Positions 1 through 8,493 of a DNA stretch of 64,000 nucleotides are shown one piece after another. How positions within the stretch are numbered: position 1 is the first letter of the stretch; the number at the start of each line of letters is the position of its first letter. The notes beneath the pieces were generated by a model, which did no database searches, was not told the origin of the DNA, and saw only the letters and a program-made list of their open reading frames with translations. Source of the stretch: an uncultured Aquimarina sp. (lineage in GTDB: Bacteria; Bacteroidota; Bacteroidia; Flavobacteriales; Flavobacteriaceae); contig NZ_CANMQT010000004.1 of NCBI RefSeq assembly GCF_947500065.1, forward strand, positions 434,001 through 498,000, in the 5' to 3' direction. A program made the position numbers and the translations under genes.

Positions 1-1096
1 CGCAGAAATCGGAGATTTTGCCAGCAAAGACCTTTACGGAATTACTACATATAATGAACGACTTGGAGTATCACCTATCCAATTAGGAGACAATGAATTA
101 CGTTGGGAAAAAACTACTCAATATGACTTAGGAGTTGATTTTGGTTTATTCAATAATACCATTTCAGGAGAATTCGATTACTATAATAAAACCACTAATG
201 ATTTATTATTTAATCAACCACTTCCGGGTACTTCTGGTTTTACTTCTATTGTTAGAAATATTGGAGAGATTGTAAATAAAGGATTTGAGATTAATCTTAC
301 TGCAAGAATTATTTCTAAACCTTCCTTAATCTGGAATATAGGTGCATTATTTACTCAAAACAAAAATGAAATTACAGACCTTCCTAGTGGAGACATTATA
401 GATGGAATAAATATTATAAGAGAAGGAGAAGCTGTTTCATCCTTTTATCTATATGAATATGCAGGTGTTGATGCTGCTAATGGAGACGCATTATTTTACA
501 CCAATACAGTAAATGCAGATGGTTCTTTAGATAAAGTACTAACAAATAGCGTATCTAAAGCTAATAAAATTGTTACCGGAGATCCATTTCCAGATTATCA
601 GATTGGATTTACAAATACGTTAAAAGTAAATGATTTTGATTTTCAATTTACTTTCCAGGGAGAGTTTGGAGCTTCTATTTTTGATCAAGCAGGTAAGTTC
701 TCTTCCGGAAACGGTAAATTCTTGGATAATCAAACTTCAGATCAACTAGATAGATGGCAAAATCCTGGAGATATTACTAACGTACCTCAGGCACGATTAA
801 GTCAGGAGAATGGGCAAGCTGATTCTACTCGTTATCTAGAGGAAGCAGATTTTATCAGATTAAGAAATATTACATTAGGATATACTATCAACCCAACTTT
901 CTCTAAAAAATTCTTTTTAGAAAAAGTAAGATTCTATTTCAGTGGTATCAATTTATTGACAATTACTGATTATGAAGGATATGATCCTGAATCCACTGCG
1001 GATTTTAATGGAAATTCTGGAGTAAGAACAGGTGCTTCCTTTTACTCCGCTCCTCCTGCAAAAACATATACATTGGGATTAAATATTGAATTCTAA
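1..1096 (+). CDS. SusC/RagA-family TonB-dependent outer-membrane receptor, C-terminal part
   Basis: The gene enters from the left edge; the reading frame starts at base 2 and is open to the stop at 1096, giving about 364 residues. The translation has the alternating aromatic/polar beta-strands of a TonB-dependent beta-barrel (for example WEKTTQYDLGVDFGLF and FDYYNKTTNDLLF) and ends in LGLNIEF with a terminal Phe, as outer-membrane barrels do. SusC proteins are about 1000 residues, so roughly two thirds is outside the window. A SusD-type lipoprotein follows 47 bp downstream, which supports SusC rather than a generic siderophore receptor. The substrate cannot be read from this part. Confidence 0.92.
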   Translation, partial: AEIGDFASKDLYGITTYNERLGVSPIQLGDNELRWEKTTQYDLGVDFGLFNNTISGEFDYYNKTTNDLLFNQPLPGTSGFTSIVRNIGEIVNKGFEINLTARIISKPSLIWNIGALFTQNKNEITDLPSGDIIDGINIIREGEAVSSFYLYEYAGVDAANGDALFYTNTVNADGSLDKVLTNSVSKANKIVTGDPFPDYQIGFTNTLKVNDFDFQFTFQGEFGASIFDQAGKFSSGNGKFLDNQTSDQLDRWQNPGDITNVPQARLSQENGQADSTRYLEEADFIRLRNITLGYTINPTFSKKFFLEKVRFYFSGINLLTITDYEGYDPESTADFNGNSGVRTGASFYSAPPAKTYTLGLNIEF

Positions 1097-1143
1097 AAAT
1101 TCAGTTTTTAAAATTTAATGCTAAAACCTTAAAGTAAAAAACA

Positions 1144-2505
1144 ATGAAAACATATATAAAAATAGTAATCGTATTCGCTCTTTCTGTAATTGCGGTAAGC
1201 TGCGAAAATCAGTTAGACATTGATCCTAGTCAGTCATTGACGACTGATGACGCTTTTGATACTCCAGAAAAAGTAATCAATATTCTTGTTGGGGCATATG
1301 CCCAAGCTGGGCAAGGAGCTAGTTATGGCGGTCAGATTTATACCATCGCTGAACTATTAGCAAACGATCAAGAATTAAAATGGAATGGAACATTCACTGA
1401 TCCAGGTGAATTTAACATGAAAGTGATCAATACGAACAATACCTTTGTAGCCAACTTATGGCTAAATGGATATGATATAAGTAACCAAACTAACATTGTT
1501 CTTGATAATTTAGATGTGTTTGAAAACCTAGATCGCAAAAATTCTGTAGAAGGTCAAGCTAAATTTTTAAGAGCTGTAACCTATTTCGATTTAGTGCGAT
1601 TTTTCTCAAAACACAATAACAATGGAATTAATGGAGGAGAACTTGGTGTACCTATTGTAAAGGTTCCTGTTATTCGATATGACGACGTTACCTATCCATC
1701 AAGAAATACAATTAATGAAGTATATGAATTTATCATTAATGATCTAGAGGACGCAATTACATTACTCCCTGAAACAAATGGTGTTTTTGCTTCTGCTAAT
1801 GCAGCCAAAGCTTTATTAGCAAGAATACAATTGCAAATTGGTAATTATGAAGAAGCAAGAGATTTATCTAATGAGGTATTACAATCAGGAAGGTTCTTAC
1901 TAACAGCAGTTCTTGATGATGCTTATAACAATGATGATAACTCTACAGAAGATATTTTCGCTTGGCAAGTAACTGATTCAGATGGTGCAAATAGTATGAA
2001 TACATTTTGGGCTACAGATCGATTCGGAGGAAGACCAGGAAATCCTGACATATCAATCGAAGATGCGTTTTTTGGGATATTTGATGATTTCAATGATCTA
2101 AGAGCTGGTTTCTTTTACATTGATAACGAAACAGGATCTGGTATTGCATCATTCAAGTGGATTTTTGGTAATGCTAACATACCTTTTATTAGATTACCTG
2201 AAATGTATCTAATAAGAGCTGAATCTAATTTTGTTTTGGGTACTGCCATAGGAACAGACCCTATCAATGATGTCAACACTGTGAGAACAAGATCTAATGC
2301 ATTTGCATTAACAGACTTAACATATGTAGACATTATTCTTGAGAGATTACGTGAATTATCATTCGAAGGACATAAACTTCATGATTTTAAAAGATTAGAA
2401 ATTCCTGTTGGAGCATTACCTTTTGATGATAGCAGATTAGTGCTACCAATACCACAAAGAGAAAGAAATGTAAACCCTAACCTTGAACAAAACGACGGGT
2501 ACTAG
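1144..2505 (+). CDS. SusD/RagB-family nutrient-binding outer-membrane lipoprotein
   Basis: This 453-residue protein starts with a lipoprotein signal ending at Cys20 (FALSVIAVSC) and continues as a typical SusD protein: an N-terminal CENQLDIDP stretch, a helical TPR-like middle (VEGQAKFLRAVTYFDLVRFF; AKALLARIQLQIGNYEEA) and a C-terminal RLPEMYLIRAES...ILERLRELSFEGHKLHDFKR region. SusD proteins sit on the cell surface and form the lid of the SusC transporter encoded just upstream. Polymer-degrading genes are not adjacent, so the ligand is unknown; whether this pair also serves chitin uptake is speculation. A strong terminator follows. Confidence 0.94.
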   Translation: MKTYIKIVIVFALSVIAVSCENQLDIDPSQSLTTDDAFDTPEKVINILVGAYAQAGQGASYGGQIYTIAELLANDQELKWNGTFTDPGEFNMKVINTNNTFVANLWLNGYDISNQTNIVLDNLDVFENLDRKNSVEGQAKFLRAVTYFDLVRFFSKHNNNGINGGELGVPIVKVPVIRYDDVTYPSRNTINEVYEFIINDLEDAITLLPETNGVFASANAAKALLARIQLQIGNYEEARDLSNEVLQSGRFLLTAVLDDAYNNDDNSTEDIFAWQVTDSDGANSMNTFWATDRFGGRPGNPDISIEDAFFGIFDDFNDLRAGFFYIDNETGSGIASFKWIFGNANIPFIRLPEMYLIRAESNFVLGTAIGTDPINDVNTVRTRSNAFALTDLTYVDIILERLRELSFEGHKLHDFKRLEIPVGALPFDDSRLVLPIPQRERNVNPNLEQNDGY

Positions 2506-2532
2506 ATACACTAAACTATTAAATTATTTATT

Positions 2533-2571
2533 AAAAAGGATAGAGCGATATTACATCACTCTATCCTTTTT
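2533..2571 (+). terminator. Rho-independent terminator after the susCD pair
   Basis: Perfect 13-bp stem: AAAAAGGATAGAG at 2533-2545 pairs with 2559-2571, with a 13-base loop, and the right arm ends in five T. It lies 28 bp after the susD stop. Confidence 0.85.
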
Positions 2572-2661
2572 AGTATTCTATTAGCTAAACTTAACTAGCT
2601 CTTAAGAATCGTTTGACTCATTAACCAATACCTTTGTAAAAAAAAGAAAAGAGAACAAATA

Positions 2662-2832
2662 ATGTTTAATTGGTCTAAAGATAAAACTGATCTCAAAAAA
2701 CTGCAAAAACAGTATTGCAGGCTAATGAAAAGTGCTTATAATCTAGCTATTAAAAATAAAGAAAAGAGTGATCGTTTGCACGATGAAGCAAATCAGATTT
2801 TAGCGGAAATCAAAAAAATAGAACATCAGTAG
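2662..2832 (+). CDS. Small charged protein, Lacal_2735-like family
   Basis: A 56-codon frame, MFNWSKDKTDLKKLQKQY to AEIKKIEHQ, predicted to be almost entirely helical and rich in Lys and Glu, with no signal peptide or membrane segment. The pattern MF..(8)LKKLQKQY..LMK.AY.L...N..KSD..H.EA..IL..I resembles the short Lacal_2735 family common in Flavobacteriaceae, whose function is unknown. The match is from memory of the family pattern. It ends 9 bp before the stop of a convergent gene. Confidence 0.7.
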   Translation: MFNWSKDKTDLKKLQKQYCRLMKSAYNLAIKNKEKSDRLHDEANQILAEIKKIEHQ

Positions 2833-2841
2833 TAATCAATT

Positions 2842-3627
2842 TTAAACGGAAAATTGATTTATAAAAGACAGCGATTCTTCATTAAAAACTTCTGGCTGTT
2901 CGACATTAACTACGTGACCTGAATTCTTAACAACAAAAAGATTAGAAAACTCGTGGGTAGAAACTACCTTTTTTATGGATGGTAAGAATAAATAGTCTTC
3001 TTCTCCCATAACATAAAGTGTAGGTATTTTAATATCCTTATCTCTAAAAAAACGTAATAAAGGATTGATCTCAGAAGTTAGCTTAAACCATCTTATAAAC
3101 TCTTTTTGATATAATTTTTTAGCCTCATTGGCAAAAAGTAATCTAGACTGCTTATGGTTTTTTTTAGGCATGATAATAAAAGCAAAAAACTTATATAAAA
3201 ACATATAAGGAACCACCGATTTAAAAACAACACCTAGCCTCATCAAAACCTGAGATCTTAAGTTTAATTTCATTATGGCTCCTCCCATAATCATGCTGTT
3301 TACTCGTTCTGGATACTTTTCTGCTAAATTTCTTATTAATATAGTACCTAAAGAGATTCCTATAAAATGGGATGACTTTATGTTTTCTTTATCAATCACC
3401 TTTACAATATCTTCTGTAATCGAATCAAAGGTGTATTTAGAATTGAAAGCATCTTTGATTGCTGGTTTAGAATCACCGTGGCCTCTTAAATCCAGTAGTA
3501 ATACATTATACTGTTTTCTAAACTCTCTAACTTGTTTAAACCAGATAGAAGAACTACCTCCTGCTCCATGAACAAAAGTTATCCAATTGGTATTCTGTGG
3601 ATGATGATATATAGAATAGTTAAGCAT
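2842..3627 (-). CDS. Alpha/beta-fold hydrolase
   Basis: At 261 residues this is a standard single-domain alpha/beta hydrolase. The oxyanion-hole motif HGAGG is at residues 20-24, DLRGHGDS at 46-53, the nucleophile elbow GISLG has Ser92, and the likely acid and base are Asp211 (GEEDYLF) and His238 (NSGHVVNVEQP). No signal peptide is present, so it is probably cytoplasmic. The substrate (ester, lactone, peptide or haloalkane) cannot be told from these motifs. It faces the small gene at 2662-2832 and lies 88 bp downstream of the BtuF-like gene on the same strand. Confidence 0.88.
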   Translation of the reverse strand: MLNYSIYHHPQNTNWITFVHGAGGSSSIWFKQVREFRKQYNVLLLDLRGHGDSKPAIKDAFNSKYTFDSITEDIVKVIDKENIKSSHFIGISLGTILIRNLAEKYPERVNSMIMGGAIMKLNLRSQVLMRLGVVFKSVVPYMFLYKFFAFIIMPKKNHKQSRLLFANEAKKLYQKEFIRWFKLTSEINPLLRFFRDKDIKIPTLYVMGEEDYLFLPSIKKVVSTHEFSNLFVVKNSGHVVNVEQPEVFNEESLSFINQFSV

Positions 3628-3715
3628 AAACAGATTAATTAGGTAAAGATAGTGGACTTAGTCTTCAAAGTAAGTAGTGTTAACAGTAATTAATGTATTG
3701 TTCAACGCTCTCATT

Positions 3716-4498
3716 CTAGTGAAGTGTCCTAAAATAACTGAATGCGCCTACTAGTCTAGATCCATACCAAGAAAAATATTCCCCATCTACTAAAATCACT
3801 TTAGAACCTGGAACTATTTTAGCCATTTCACTCTTATGGTCTTCAGAGAAAGGAAAAGGTTCTGACGACAACAAGATAAGATCCAGATCCTCCAAGTTTG
3901 TTAATTTTTCTTTAGGGATTTCTGGATAACGTTCCTTATTCCCATACTTGTTTATAAATCCATTGATCTCTAACAAATGATGAATAAAAGTACCTTTACC
4001 TGCAACCATCCAGGGTTCACGCCAAATAAAATATGCAACCTTCTTCTGTTGTTTATTTTTCACAAAATCTAAAAAACTCTTCAATTCTGATCTAATCTCA
4101 GAGATTAAAGTGTTAGCTTGGTTTGTCTTTGTAAAGATCTCACCATACTGATGAATTAATTCTAAAGACTCTTCAATAGTACTTACATCAGAAACATGAA
4201 CAGGATATTCTTTTTCTAATACTTCAACAATCTCTTTTGTATTTTCTTCCTTATTGCACAAAATAATATCAGGATTCAATTCACGAATTTTATCCAGATG
4301 AATATTCTTAGTACCTCCTATTACCTTCTTTTCTTTTCTTATGGAATTCGGATGTACACAAAATTTGGTTACACCTACTATTTCATCAGACAAGCCCAAG
4401 GTAACCAGAAGTTCAGTCTGCGAAGGAACCAACGATATGATCCTTGTAGGAGTTTGTGGCACTTTTATAGTTCTACCTAATTGATCTGTATATATCAC
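3716..4498 (-). CDS. Helical-backbone metal/cobalamin-receptor-like protein (BtuF/TroA fold)
   Basis: 260 residues. The opening, DQLGRTIKVPQTPTRIISLV followed by PSQTELLVTLGL, is the characteristic N-terminus of class III periplasmic binding proteins for vitamin B12, haem or ferric siderophores, and the family's second lobe (GKGTFIHHLLEINGF...LLSSEPFPF) is present. Unlike true BtuF it has no signal peptide, and no ABC permease or ATPase gene is nearby, so it may be a cytoplasmic family member rather than an uptake component. Family assignment is good; ligand unknown. Confidence 0.8.
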   Translation of the reverse strand: MIYTDQLGRTIKVPQTPTRIISLVPSQTELLVTLGLSDEIVGVTKFCVHPNSIRKEKKVIGGTKNIHLDKIRELNPDIILCNKEENTKEIVEVLEKEYPVHVSDVSTIEESLELIHQYGEIFTKTNQANTLISEIRSELKSFLDFVKNKQQKKVAYFIWREPWMVAGKGTFIHHLLEINGFINKYGNKERYPEIPKEKLTNLEDLDLILLSSEPFPFSEDHKSEMAKIVPGSKVILVDGEYFSWYGSRLVGAFSYFRTLH

Positions 4499-4643
4499 AC
4501 CTTCTTTCTTAACGTACTTATGAAACTATCTAACAATCATAAAAAAATCATAAACCCTTAATAATTAAACTTTTAAAACTAGGAATTCCTACATAAAACT
4601 CTTATATTGTAGGAAAGAATATTAATTTTAAAATCTTGGGGCT

Positions 4644-4760
4644 ATGGATTCAGTATTACTTAACATTATTTTTTACGGCTTTTTATCACTTATTGTATTT
4701 TTTATCACATATGGACTTGTAGGATATGCGAAACAAGTATTTAAAGCCAATAGGCGTTAA
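4644..4760 (+). CDS. Small single-pass membrane protein (38 aa)
   Basis: A 39-codon frame, MDSVLLNIIFYGFLSLIVF then FITYGLVGYAKQVFKANRR. One hydrophobic helix spans about residues 5-28, followed by a basic tail, suggesting an inner-membrane miniprotein with its C-terminus in the cytoplasm. It has no recognised family here. Support comes from the coherent membrane-protein composition, a purine-rich upstream stretch (CTTGGGGCT) and a downstream terminator at 4815. It could still be a chance frame. Confidence 0.55.
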   Translation: MDSVLLNIIFYGFLSLIVFFITYGLVGYAKQVFKANRR

Positions 4761-4814
4761 TTTTTTAAATCCCTCTTCGAGGGTTATTTCCTCGAAGTTG
4801 TTGATTTAAAAGAA

Positions 4815-4850
4815 AAAGGAAATTGAACTAATATTCAATTTCCTTTTTTT
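4815..4850. terminator. Bidirectional rho-independent terminator
   Basis: A 13-bp perfect stem (4815-4827 with 4834-4846) around a 6-base loop, with T-rich DNA to the right and A-rich DNA to the left. It serves the small plus-strand gene at 4644 and the convergent pyrF, whose stop codon (4849-4851) touches it. Confidence 0.85.
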
Positions 4851-5670
4851 ATCTTTTATCTTTTAATATTTCTTCCATTTGCTGCTGAAGTTCCTTAGCT
4901 TTTTCACCAGCAACTATATCAAAATCTAATCCATTCGAAGCATATATAATTCCTCTTGATGAATTGATTAACAATCCAATCTGATCATTAATTCCATATT
5001 TGCAAACATCTTGCAGATTTCCTCCTTGAGCACCAACTCCTGGAACCAATAAAAAACTATCTGGAATAATCTTTCTGATATCTGCCAAGTATTCTGCTTT
5101 AGTAGCTCCTACTACATACATCAAGTTTTCAGAATTCTTCCAGTCTTTAGAAGTTTCTAATACTTGTTTATACAACTCTCTGCCATCTACATTTTTAGTT
5201 TGAAAATCAAAAGCACCTTGATTAGAAGTAAGTGCCAGCATAATAGTATGCTTTCCTTCGAATCCTAAAAATGGTTCTATAGAATCTTTACCCATATAAG
5301 GAGCAACAGTAACCGAATCAAACTGAAGGTCTTCAAAAAATGCTTTAGCATACATAGCACTGGTATTCCCAATATCGCCTCGTTTCGCATCTGCGATAGT
5401 AAAAACCTCAGGATAATTAGTATTTAAATACTGTATCGTCTTTTCTAAAGATTTCCACCCCTTCAACCCATACGCTTCATAAAAAGCAGTATTCGGTTTA
5501 TACCCTACTGCCAGATGATGGGTAGCATCAATGATTTTTTTATTGAACTCAAAAATCGGATCTTCTTCTTCTAATAAATGTTTCGGGATTTTAGTAAGAT
5601 CTACATCCAACCCCACACATAAAAAAGATTTCTTTTTCCAAATTTGATCAACAAGTTCCTGAGTAGTCAT
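4849..5670 (-). CDS. pyrF: Orotidine 5'-phosphate decarboxylase
   Basis: Catalyses the last step of UMP synthesis, OMP to UMP plus CO2, in the cytoplasm. The 273-residue protein is the type 2 (longer) Pyr[15 protein letters not shown] near the N-terminus, the catalytic Asp-Lys-Asp cluster in [15 protein letters not shown], and the phosphate-binding end [12 protein letters not shown]...[12 protein letters not shown]. It lies 28 bp upstream of the alanine dehydrogenase-like gene's stop, so the two minus-strand genes may be cotranscribed. Start ATG at 5670. Confidence 0.95.
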   Translation of the reverse strand: MTTQELVDQIWKKKSFLCVGLDVDLTKIPKHLLEEEDPIFEFNKKIIDATHHLAVGYKPNTAFYEAYGLKGWKSLEKTIQYLNTNYPEVFTIADAKRGDIGNTSAMYAKAFFEDLQFDSVTVAPYMGKDSIEPFLGFEGKHTIMLALTSNQGAFDFQTKNVDGRELYKQVLETSKDWKNSENLMYVVGATKAEYLADIRKIIPDSFLLVPGVGAQGGNLQDVCKYGINDQIGLLINSSRGIIYASNGLDFDIVAGEKAKELQQQMEEILKDKR

Positions 5671-5698
5671 TTTTTAATATAATTTGTGTTGTATAAAA

Positions 5699-6907
5699 CT
5701 ATTCTTTTCCATCTACATAATCCTGCAGATAAGCATATCTATCGGTTAATTTACCATCTTGTGTCATTCTTGCACGCTCCAATACCCCATCAGCATCATT
5801 ATTGAAAAATGCAGGTATTACATGTGTTAAAAACATCTCTCCAAAACCTTCACTAGCATCTTTAGGTAACTCACAAGGCAAATTATCTACTGCCATCACT
5901 ACAACGGCTTCTGGGTCCTTATAATCTACTTCTTCTTCCTTACCAGGATGGTATCCATAAATTGGGTCAGCAATCGTAGAAGATCTTATTGTTGTAGCAA
6001 CAGGACCATCAATATCGCAAGACACATCCGCTACCACGCTAATATTAAAATCCGCAGACTTTGCATCTTCTCTGGTATAAATAAAAGGAGCTCCATCTCC
6101 AAAAAAGTGACCAGCGATATACATATCACTAACTTTGGCAAATCTCATAAAGTCACTGACATATTCTTGAGGATTGTTATAAAAATCCCTTTTATCAATC
6201 ACTTGCCCATCTTTACGTTTATTATAATCCAATACATCAATCTGCGTATATACGGGTTGATCAAAAGTAGTAGTTAGATATTCACTAACGGAGACTTCTT
6301 TAATCTTCATAGCATCCAGAATTTCTTTGGCACCACATCCTACTTTACCTTTTCCGGTAAGTACAATCTTTATATTTGGTAAATTGATCTTAGATAACTC
6401 TGATTCTAATGCTTTTTGATCTGGCAATGTTTCTGCTTTAGGAAGCTGAAAACTATCATTCTTCATGCCTAAGGCTCTAAAACCATTATAGGCACCAACA
6501 ATACCAGCATATCTACCAAAACCAATAAGTCTAAAGCCTTTTTGATTAATAATTACCTCGTGGTCATATAGCTCTATATTTTTATCCAAGATTGCTTTTA
6601 ACAACGTTCTATTATAGGGTTGTTTCTTGATTGTATGCGAAAAGAAAAAATATTTTTTATTAGGGATTAACGCATCAATCGGAACTTCTTTTACACCTAA
6701 CAATACCTCTGTATCAGAAAGATCATCAGTAATCTCAAAACCCGCGGCTTTATAATCTGCATCGCTAAAAATCCTGATATCAGAACTTTCTACCCTAAAA
6801 GAAGCCTTAGAAAACTTTGATACTGTGTCAGTAAGACCTTTTGGTGAGAAGACTACCCGACGATCTGGCGGGTTTTTACGTTCTTTGATAATTCCGAATG
6901 TCGTCAT
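5699..6907 (-). CDS. Alanine dehydrogenase/PNT-type NAD(P)-dependent oxidoreductase (saccharopine dehydrogenase-like)
   Basis: I start this at ATG 6907 (MTTFGIIKERKNPPDRRVVF), giving 402 residues; a frame open to 6982 adds 25 residues that do not look like part of the family. The N-terminal GIIKE..NPPDRRV and SHTIKKQPYNRTLL signatures belong to the AlaDh/PNT N-terminal domain, and the Rossmann glycine pattern appears in KIVLTGKGKVGCGAKEILDA. Proteins of this shape in Bacteroidota are annotated as alanine dehydrogenase or lysine-forming saccharopine dehydrogenase; the reaction cannot be settled from sequence alone. Cytoplasmic. tmRNA begins 152 bp upstream on the other strand. Confidence 0.8.
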   Translation of the reverse strand: MTTFGIIKERKNPPDRRVVFSPKGLTDTVSKFSKASFRVESSDIRIFSDADYKAAGFEITDDLSDTEVLLGVKEVPIDALIPNKKYFFFSHTIKKQPYNRTLLKAILDKNIELYDHEVIINQKGFRLIGFGRYAGIVGAYNGFRALGMKNDSFQLPKAETLPDQKALESELSKINLPNIKIVLTGKGKVGCGAKEILDAMKIKEVSVSEYLTTTFDQPVYTQIDVLDYNKRKDGQVIDKRDFYNNPQEYVSDFMRFAKVSDMYIAGHFFGDGAPFIYTREDAKSADFNISVVADVSCDIDGPVATTIRSSTIADPIYGYHPGKEEEVDYKDPEAVVVMAVDNLPCELPKDASEGFGEMFLTHVIPAFFNNDADGVLERARMTQDGKLTDRYAYLQDYVDGKE

Positions 6908-7059
6908 ATAGTTTTGGTATGTATTTTGTTTATGTAAAAGCGCGGCAAAGATATGACAATTATGATTATATTTGCCATCCATTTTAAGTGAGGAGTTCAG
7001 AATTTATTGAGATTATCAAAATAATTAAAATTCTTAGTTTCAAACTTTTAATTACAATC

Positions 7060-7455
7060 GGGGTCGACTGGTTTTGACAGCGAGATTAATAGAGTGGTAA
7101 GCACGTCGAGCGCTGGGATATAGCTCGTAAATATCATATTTCAACTTTTTTAAACGGCGAGAATAACTACGCCCTAGCTGCATAATCTGAATTTTAGTAG
7201 GATAATGCCTCGGTCTACAAGGTAGACAAGCAGGATACTCTTCAAAAGCCTTGGTTTATGGCGTTTGGTTTTGAGTATCGTAAAAGTAAACCTAGAAGCT
7301 ATAGTATCTTGATATAGTTTCGAAATTTAATTGAGAATAAGCGATACGTTGGCGGTTTTTGGTCTTTCATATCGACGAAAATTAAACAAAAACTAAGCGT
7401 GTAGAAAGCTATTGTATTACTTGTTTGGACGAGGGTTCGAATCCCTCCGACTCCA
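7060..7455 (+). ncRNA. ssrA: Transfer-messenger RNA (tmRNA)
   Basis: tmRNA frees stalled ribosomes and adds a degradation tag. The acceptor stem is GGGGTCG (7060-7066) with CGACTCC (7448-7454) and discriminator A7455; CCA is not encoded. The T-arm GGGTTCGAATCCC is intact. The tag frame at 7156-7185 reads GENNYALAA then TAA, a typical flavobacterial tag. It is a one-piece, not permuted, tmRNA. Confidence 0.97.
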
Positions 7456-7690
7456 CTTTAATCCCGCCAAATGGCGGGATTTTGCGTATCCGGGGGATTC
7501 GGCAGCCGCATCAACTGGCTCTTACGCTGTAAATGTCCACAGGACATTTCCTGATCGCTTCAGCCCTCTCCGACTCCACTTTAATCCCGCCAAATGGCGG
7601 GATTTTGCGTATCCGGAGGATTCGGCATACGCGCCAGCTGGCTCGTTCACTAAAAATGTCTACCAGACATTTTCTTGACGCTACGTCATT
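7445..7690 (+). repeat. Two-copy tandem repeat, period 123 bp, starting inside the tmRNA 3' end
   Basis: Copy 1 is 7445-7567 and copy 2 is 7568-7690. The first about 60 bases are nearly identical and include the last 11 bases of tmRNA (CTCCGACTCCA) plus a GC-rich hairpin (7460-7481; 7583-7604). The second halves are diverged but alignable and each holds a second hairpin (7531-7549; 7653-7673) whose loop-closing pair changed from C-G to T-A, so pairing is kept. Copy 2 stops where the gene remnant at 7689-7798 begins. Confidence 0.85.
7460..7483 (+). terminator. Hairpin terminator just after tmRNA
   Basis: AATCCCGCC (7460-7468) pairs with GGCGGGATT (7473-7481) around AAAT, followed by TT. It begins 5 bases after the tmRNA 3' end. 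The T-run is short. A second copy is at 7583-7604. Confidence 0.7.
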
Positions 7691-7798
7691 TCCAAAACCC
7701 AATCTTCCAGGTATCTATTCATAAACACTTTTGACGTTTCTTAAAATCTCTTTAGAAAGATCATATCTGACATTCACATTACAGCTATATGATTTCAT
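7689..7798 (-). pseudogene. N-terminal remnant of a duplicate of the 113-aa gene at 9916-10257
   Basis: Reading leftward from ATG 7798 gives MKSYSCNVNVRYDLSKEILR then NVKSVYE, a TAG stop at 7717-7715, then IPGRLGFGN. The intact gene reads MKSHSCNMNIRYDLPKEVWE, then KIEIVYAQMPGWLGFGK. The DNA upstream of both starts also matches (CATTGGTTTTATTAAAC). The copy has a nonsense codon and is cut off exactly at the right end of the 123-bp tandem repeat, so it is a dead duplicate. Confidence 0.85.
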
Positions 7799-7934
7799 TG
7801 GTTTTATTAAACTTTTAGTAAATTCTTAATATTCAAAATCAATACTCAGCTGAGTTATTAAAAAAACTACCCTTTCCGGGTGGGAAAAAACAACACAATA
7901 TATGCTAAATTCATTCTTCTAAAACTTTTATATC

Positions 7935-8147
7935 ATGTTAAAAAACATTCTAAAATTAGATGGAGTAGCTGTCTTAAATAAGACACAACAAAGAATTATT
8001 AAAGGAGGATCCGTTACATGTGATGCGATTGATGTTGCCAGAGTACTGGATTTACACGACGGTTGTTGGCAAGGAGCTGATGACAATTCGTATCAATGGT
8101 GTATGGACTGTGGCTATGCCGTTAGTTGCGGAGGGGCTTGTACTTAA
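7935..8147 (+). CDS. Small Cys-rich peptide with double-Gly leader (RiPP/bacteriocin-like precursor)
   Basis: 70 residues. The first 25, MLKNILKLDGVAVLNKTQQR then IIKGG, match the Bacteroidota double-glycine leader pattern (hydrophobic start, K/Q/R-rich middle, GG at the end). The presumed core after Gly25 is 45 residues with five Cys (TCD, DGC, MDCGY, SCGGACT). Such leaders are normally recognised by C39-peptidase ABC exporters, sometimes after radical-SAM or lanthionine modification; none of those genes is in this window. It shares its leader type with the genes at 8226 and 10491. Real function unknown. Confidence 0.75.
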   Translation: MLKNILKLDGVAVLNKTQQRIIKGGSVTCDAIDVARVLDLHDGCWQGADDNSYQWCMDCGYAVSCGGACT

Positions 8148-8225
8148 TTTTATAACTTTTATTAATCCAATGGTCACTTTTCAAAAACCATAATAGTCTA
8201 GTACTTATATTAAAATCCAAAAAAC

Positions 8226-8435
8226 ATGAATTTTTCATTTCTAAAACCTTCGAATGTCACCATTCTAAGTAAAAAACAACAAAGCCAAATTGGAGGAGGT
8301 ACGTTTTATCAATGTAGCTGTCTAGAACACGCAGGGACTTGGACAGCGCATTATAACAATGACAATCAAATAGAAAGAGCTCTTTCTACATATTGCGATG
8401 GTCGTTCAATATGCAGTGAAGTGCTTGGCTTTTAA
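8226..8435 (+). CDS. Small Cys-containing peptide with double-Gly leader
   Basis: 69 residues. The leader MNFSFLKPSNVTILSKKQQS then QIGGG is a variant of the same GG-leader type as the preceding gene, 78 bp upstream. The core (about 44 residues) contains four Cys in two clusters, QCSCLEH and YCDGRSICSE. No maturation enzyme is nearby. A long hairpin terminator follows at 8447. It may be exported as a bacteriocin or signalling peptide, but this is inference from the leader only. Confidence 0.7.
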   Translation: MNFSFLKPSNVTILSKKQQSQIGGGTFYQCSCLEHAGTWTAHYNNDNQIERALSTYCDGRSICSEVLGF

Positions 8436-8446
8436 ATATCTGTAAA

Positions 8447-8488
8447 AGAAAAGCCTTTATCAACTTAAGTGTTGATAAAGGCTTTTCT
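8447..8488. terminator. Long perfect hairpin terminator between convergent genes
   Basis: An 18-bp perfect stem (8447-8464 with 8471-8488) around the 6-base loop TTAAGT, with TTTT in the right arm and AAAA in the left. It lies between the GG-leader gene and the convergent minus-strand frame ending at 8494. Confidence 0.85.
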
Positions 8489-8493
8489 AATCT

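Noticed and set aside
6908..6982. N-terminal extension of the alanine dehydrogenase-like gene
   Set aside because: The 25 extra residues are Cys/His/Asn-rich and unlike the family start; MTTFGIIKERK at 6907 is the natural beginning.
7445..7690. CRISPR-like array
   Set aside because: Only two units of 123 bp in direct tandem with no spacers between repeats and no cas genes.
7412..7724. Overlapping open frames (63-88 codons) on both strands through the ssrA 3' region
   Set aside because: They translate the tmRNA end, the tandem repeat and the pseudogene; the peptides merely repeat themselves with the 123-bp period (123 is divisible by 3) and have no start context or family.
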